A DNA stretch of 64,000 nt, taken from the NCBI RefSeq assembly GCF_001720485.1, contig NZ_CP017114.1:2418001-2482000 (forward strand), written 5' to 3'. This document shows positions 61,238-64,000 of this stretch, piece after piece (within the stretch, counting starts at the first letter, position 1; the number at the start of each line of letters is the position of its first letter). Origin of the DNA: Cobetia marina (GTDB lineage Bacteria > Pseudomonadota > Gammaproteobacteria > Pseudomonadales > Halomonadaceae). Made by a program: the position numbers and the translations under genes. The notes below the pieces were generated by a model, which saw only the letters and a program-made list of their open reading frames with translations, did no database searches and had not been told where the DNA came from.

Positions 61238-61344
61238 AGACCTGACATATCCAAAGACCTGACGCACCCAGAGACCTGACGCACCCAGAGACCTGACGCA
61301 CCCAGAGACCTGACGTACCCAGAGACCTGACGTACCCAGAGACC
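61238..61344. repeat. 17-bp tandem repeat, six copies plus a partial
   Basis: AGACCTGAC occurs at 61238, 61255, 61272, 61289, 61306 and 61323, with a partial copy at 61340, each 17 bases apart. Copies read AGACCTGACGCACCCAG, with GC changing to GT in the last two and a divergent first copy. It is intergenic, not in a coding frame of a real gene. Confidence 0.92.
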
Positions 61345-61347
61345 AGG

Positions 61348-61379
61348 ATGGCCCCGAAAACCGGAGTTTTCGGGGCCAT
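61348..61379. terminator. Bidirectional terminator after the 17-bp repeat
   Basis: A perfect 14-bp stem ATGGCCCCGAAAAC / GTTTTCGGGGCCAT with a CGGA loop (61348-61361, 61366-61379) serves the MBL gene and possibly the repeat region. Confidence 0.75.
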
Positions 61380-61422
61380 TTCAACGACACGGCGAGGCCG
61401 TGCTGAACGAGGCGCTACATCG

Positions 61423-62298
61423 TCAGTGGGTATGCTCACCCTTGAGATCACTGCGCCAGCCCATGCCGGACTCTTCCATCAGGCGCTCATGCACGCCCTC
61501 GATGTTGAGACCGACCCACTCCTCATACTGAGCCAGATCCCTGTACTCGGAGAGATCGACCTCCTGCTGGATCTGCTCCAGTGACTTGCCGGCGAGAATG
61601 CCCTCCGTCACTTGGGAATACAGTGACTCCAGATAGGTCAGGTAGCGTTCGACATCGGCGTGATCACCGGTCTCGGCATGCCCGCCAACGAAGGTATCGA
61701 AGTCATATTCCAGCACTTCACGCGTCGAGTTGATCATGCCCTGGATGTCATAGCTCCAGAGCTTCTGCCACGGCATGCGTCCGATGACGATCCAGTCCAC
61801 CACGAACATCGTGGCGTGGTCCTTGAAGTACATGCTGATCGACCCGCGCCCGTCATTCGGGCCGTGATAGCGCAGCTGGACTTCCTTGCCGCCCAGTCGC
61901 AAGGTCATTTCATCCTCGAAGACGAGATCCGGCGGTACGGCCTTCGCCCGGGTGCTGGCGATATCCTGAGCTGCCAGCCGGTGCGCGATGAAGGTGGTAT
62001 CCGGCGTGTCGAAGACCTCGCCGCCATAGATGTGATCACTGTGGTTGTGGCTATACACCACATAGCGAACCGGAGTGTCGAAGCGCTGCTTGATCTCGTT
62101 GTTCAACCAGCTCGCTGCGGCGTGATTCATCGGGTCCGTCACCAGCGCGCCCTGATCGGTGATCATGAACACGGAGCGATGGCGATCATCGATGAAGCGA
62201 TAGAGCCCCTCTCCGAGAGGTTCTATCTCATAGGCCTGGGCCTGCAGACTGAAAGGAAGCGCTGCCAGCGCCAGTAGTGTCTTGAGGGGGCTCAGCAT
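61423..62298 (-). CDS. Periplasmic metallo-beta-lactamase-fold hydrolase
   Basis: The product has 291 residues from ATG 62298, which has GAGGATTTCCTCCG upstream; 62316 is another possible start. A signal peptide (LLALAALPFSLQAQA) is followed by an MBL domain with SHNHSDHIYGGEVFD (HxHxDH zinc motif), FVVDWIVIGRMPW and VGGHAETGDHADVERYL. It resembles MBL-fold proteins of the quinoprotein-associated or SoxH-like kind rather than true carbapenemases. Function is unknown. It is single, upstream of a hairpin. Confidence 0.85.
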   Translation of the reverse strand: MLSPLKTLLALAALPFSLQAQAYEIEPLGEGLYRFIDDRHRSVFMITDQGALVTDPMNHAAASWLNNEIKQRFDTPVRYVVYSHNHSDHIYGGEVFDTPDTTFIAHRLAAQDIASTRAKAVPPDLVFEDEMTLRLGGKEVQLRYHGPNDGRGSISMYFKDHATMFVVDWIVIGRMPWQKLWSYDIQGMINSTREVLEYDFDTFVGGHAETGDHADVERYLTYLESLYSQVTEGILAGKSLEQIQQEVDLSEYRDLAQYEEWVGLNIEGVHERLMEESGMGWRSDLKGEHTH

Positions 62299-62423
62299 CG
62301 GAGGAAATCCTCGCATCAGGTGTTGTTGTCGTGAGATATCACTATGCCCAGACTCTGATACGAGAAGCCGTCAAGACTGGATGCGCCGAGGATTGACCCA
62401 CTCGCGGCGCTGTCCAGCGGGTG

Positions 62424-63353
62424 TCACTTGCCGAGCAGTCGCGGCGCATCTGCGGTGAAGAACCGCAATCCCTGCTGCAGGTGGGTAAGGCAGGCCTCGA
62501 CGGCCACCGTCATCTCACGCCCGCGCCGCGTACACATCTGCGCGCGGGTCTGTGCCAAGGCCGGATGCTGCATCGGCAGCAGGCAGATATCGCCACGCCG
62601 CAACTCCTCCACCACGCTGAGCTCGGGCATGAAGGTGACACCGATCCCTGATCTCACGAAGTTCTTGAGCACCGAGACAGAATTGGTGCGCAATTGCGCG
62701 CGCAGCGAGACCCGCTCCTGCTGCGCCGCCTGATTCACCATCTGGCGCATGCCGGTGCACTCGTCGATCAATGCCAGTGGCCAATCCGCCACCTTTGCGA
62801 GCGTCAATGGCTTGCCGATCTCGAGCAGCGGATGTGCCGCCGGCACGATCAGATCCAACGGCTGACAGGTCTCCACATGACAGCAGAGAATCGGGTCTAC
62901 CGGCGGGGCGTAGAGAAGCGCGATATCCACCTCGAAGTCGCGCAACAGCTCGGTCGCCTCATTCACCCCCGCCATGCGCACCACCACCTCGATGCCAGGA
63001 TGGCGGGCCATGAAGCTCTGCAAGGGCAGCGAGATCAGATCGGCGATGAAGCCCTCGCCCACCGCGATTCGCACTTCACCGCTACGCAGCCCCTGCAGGG
63101 CACTCAGCTGCGAGAGCGCTGCGGCCTCCGCCGCCTGCTGACGATGGAAATGATCCAGCAGCAACACCCCGGCCTGGGTCGCACGCATGCCCGTCTCGCT
63201 GCGCTCGCACAGCGCGACACCCACCTCTTCTTCCAGCTGCTTGATCTGGCGGCTGACGGCGGAAGGGTCGAGATTCAGGTGCCGTGCCGCACGGCGCAGT
63301 GAGCCGCGACGGATGATTTCATTCAGCGCCGTCAGCGCCTTGGGATTGAGCAT
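62424..63353 (-). CDS. LysR family transcriptional regulator
   Basis: The product has 309 residues. The N-terminal helix-turn-helix (LTALNEIIRRGSLRRAARHLNLDPSAVSRQIKQLEEEVGVALCER) and periplasmic-binding-like domain are clear. The first hydrophobic helix turns PSAVSRQIKQLE resemble regulators of aromatic or amino-acid catabolism. The target is unknown. It lies 125 bases upstream of the MBL gene on the same strand and might control it. Confidence 0.9.
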   Translation of the reverse strand: MLNPKALTALNEIIRRGSLRRAARHLNLDPSAVSRQIKQLEEEVGVALCERSETGMRATQAGVLLLDHFHRQQAAEAAALSQLSALQGLRSGEVRIAVGEGFIADLISLPLQSFMARHPGIEVVVRMAGVNEATELLRDFEVDIALLYAPPVDPILCCHVETCQPLDLIVPAAHPLLEIGKPLTLAKVADWPLALIDECTGMRQMVNQAAQQERVSLRAQLRTNSVSVLKNFVRSGIGVTFMPELSVVEELRRGDICLLPMQHPALAQTRAQMCTRRGREMTVAVEACLTHLQQGLRFFTADAPRLLGK

Positions 63354-63468
63354 GGAATACGGTACCCGCCAGCAGCAGTGGAGGAAGAGGCAAGACTCGG
63401 ATCACTCAGGATATCCTTGCAGATCAAGCGACTCCAGAGGCCCATATCAGGAAGCGAGCGACAACGAA

Positions 63469-63492
63469 AAAGGAGCCGCATGAGCGGCTCCT
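63469..63492 (-). terminator. Terminator for the small lipoprotein gene
   Basis: A 10-bp stem AAGGAGCCGC / GCGGCTCCTT (63469-63478, 63483-63492), with AAAAA on its plus-strand left, i.e. a U-tract for minus-strand transcripts. Confidence 0.82.
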
Positions 63493-63507
63493 TGTGGTTC
63501 GACGTGA

Positions 63508-63699
63508 TCAGCAGTTGCCTTTCTTGGCCTGCCCCGGCGGACAGAAGCTGCCACCTCCACGCTTGTGATCATGATGTCCATCACCGATCTCGATGATGGG
63601 TTCGGCATCGATCCGCGCCGGTGTATAACTGCACCCCGCCATGACAAGGGCACTCAGCATCACAAGGCTGACAACTCGCACGCTAGACTGCATCATCAT
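63508..63699 (-). CDS. Small lipoprotein with C-terminal Cys motif
   Basis: The product has 63 residues. A lipoprotein signal ending LVMAGC (lipobox) is followed by about 40 residues ending FCPPGQAKKGNC, a motif frequent in small proteobacterial lipoproteins. HHDH near residue 44 may bind metal. Function is unknown. It has its own terminator on the minus strand. Confidence 0.75.
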   Translation of the reverse strand: MMMQSSVRVVSLVMLSALVMAGCSYTPARIDAEPIIEIGDGHHDHKRGGGSFCPPGQAKKGNC

Positions 63700-63721
63700 T
63701 TCCTTTCTTGAAAATACACAT

Positions 63722-63775
63722 TTCTCGATGCTTCACATCGTACCGGAATGCACGCCATCGAGAACGCAATTTCTC
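63722..63775. promoter_or_regulatory. Inverted repeats in the divergent lipoprotein/LysR region
   Basis: TTCTCGATG (63722-63730) and CATCGAGAA (63756-63764) form a perfect 9-bp dyad 25 bases apart. A second dyad, GAGAA/TTCTC (63760-63764, 63771-63775), overlaps its right arm. The position, 57-110 bases before the LysR start, fits a LysR-type operator. Confidence 0.5.
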
Positions 63776-63831
63776 AACGAATGGTAATGTGAGCCCCAAG
63801 CTTGCGGCATCAATCACGACAGGATCTGGCC

Positions 63832-64000
63832 ATGTTCGATTTCAAGGAAGTGGAAGCCTTCGTGTGGATCACCCGCCTGGGGTCGTTCCGACTGGCTGCC
63901 CAGCATCTGCATCTGACCCAGCCGTCGATTTCCGAACGTATCAACAAGCTGGAAACCACCCTGGAAACCCGCCTGCTGGAGCGCACTCGCCGACCGGTAC
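63832..64000 (+). CDS. LysR family regulator, N-terminal part (runs off the window)
   Basis: ATG 63832 begins a frame open to the window end (56 codons). It shows the LysR helix-turn-helix: DFKEVEAFVWITRLGSFRLAAQHLHLTQPSISERINKLETTLETRLLERTRRPV. The target is unknown; the divergent small lipoprotein gene could be regulated from the same region. Confidence 0.92.
   Translation, partial: MFDFKEVEAFVWITRLGSFRLAAQHLHLTQPSISERINKLETTLETRLLERTRRPV

Larger units (their letters stand above)
61026..61422. promoter_or_regulatory. Intergenic region with 17-bp tandem repeats and hairpin
   Basis: These 397 bases hold the TRAP promoter, a six-copy 17-bp repeat (61238-61344) and a bidirectional hairpin (61348-61379). 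I see no gene in it. Confidence 0.6.

Noticed and set aside
61238..61344. CRISPR-like array
   Set aside because: The 17-bp units are directly adjacent without spacers, and no cas genes are present.
61026..61451. N-terminal extension of the TRAP binding protein through the 17-bp repeats
   Set aside because: The signal peptide begins at 61025 with a good ribosome site; the upstream frame crosses a terminator and repeats.
1..64000. tRNA, rRNA, prophage or insertion sequences
   Set aside because: No cloverleaf, rRNA-like, transposase or phage sequence was recognised by reading; a dedicated search could still find short RNAs.

Overview
The window is 64 kb of GC-rich chromosomal DNA, coding on both strands in short operons separated by strong bidirectional hairpin terminators. 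The families present (FMN L-lactate dehydrogenase, a MntP gene behind a yybP-ykoY leader, RhtA, CpdB, a TRAP system, a butyrobetaine dioxygenase next to a GlxA-type AraC regulator) and the codon use suggest a marine or halophilic gammaproteobacterium of the Halomonadaceae type (Halomonas/Cobetia-like). That placement is inference. I saw no rRNA, tRNA, prophage, insertion sequence or CRISPR array.

Layout. 1-3.2 kb: end of a diguanylate cyclase, then an AraC/GlxA regulator and a gamma-butyrobetaine dioxygenase-like gene with a two-copy operator between them. 3.2-11.5 kb: a copper-resistance island, with two-component genes, copA, copB and a His-rich cytochrome c on the minus strand, and a TauE/SafE exporter, copC and copD on the plus strand. 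11.6-15.0 kb: aldehyde dehydrogenase, a DUF3820 protein, an SDR reductase and a small membrane protein. 15.2-18.3 kb: an arsRCHB operon. 18.4-25.6 kb: a DUF1989 protein, an HD-GYP protein, a LysR regulator, a Fur-boxed siderophore receptor, and a TetR regulator coupled to an oxidoreductase that carries an in-frame stop.

25.6-32.8 kb: GST (YghU type), Mn2+ riboswitch plus mntP, a redoxin, a DUF3455 secreted protein, an unknown beta-rich protein, an XRE-cupin regulator divergent from rhtA, and tspO. 32.9-38.0 kb: a four-gene Opp/Nik-type ABC importer preceded by a perfect Zur-box core, which makes it a candidate zinc or zinc-metallophore importer. 38.2-45.2 kb: GNAT, alpha/beta hydrolase, a minimal 2OG-Fe(II) oxygenase-like protein, cpdB, a NimT-like MFS gene divergent from a NimR-like AraC gene, and a Trp-rich small protein.

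45.2-54.7 kb: a minus-strand catabolic cluster (hydroxyacid dehydrogenase, class II aldolase, TetR, aminotransferase), an old yellow enzyme, a class A beta-lactamase, lldD and an NDH-2-like dehydrogenase. 54.9-62.3 kb: a GntR regulator and M20 amidohydrolase facing a TRAP transporter operon that ends in a VanX-type D-Ala-D-Ala dipeptidase, then a periplasmic metallo-beta-lactamase-fold protein. 62.4-64 kb: LysR, a small lipoprotein and the start of another LysR gene.

Metal handling is the main theme: copper island, arsenic operon, Fur-type receptor, Mn riboswitch/MntP and a Zur-type ABC importer lie within 35 kb. A second theme is short (14-17 bp) tandem repeats in intergenic DNA, mostly near gene 3' ends, at four or five places between 48 and 61.4 kb.
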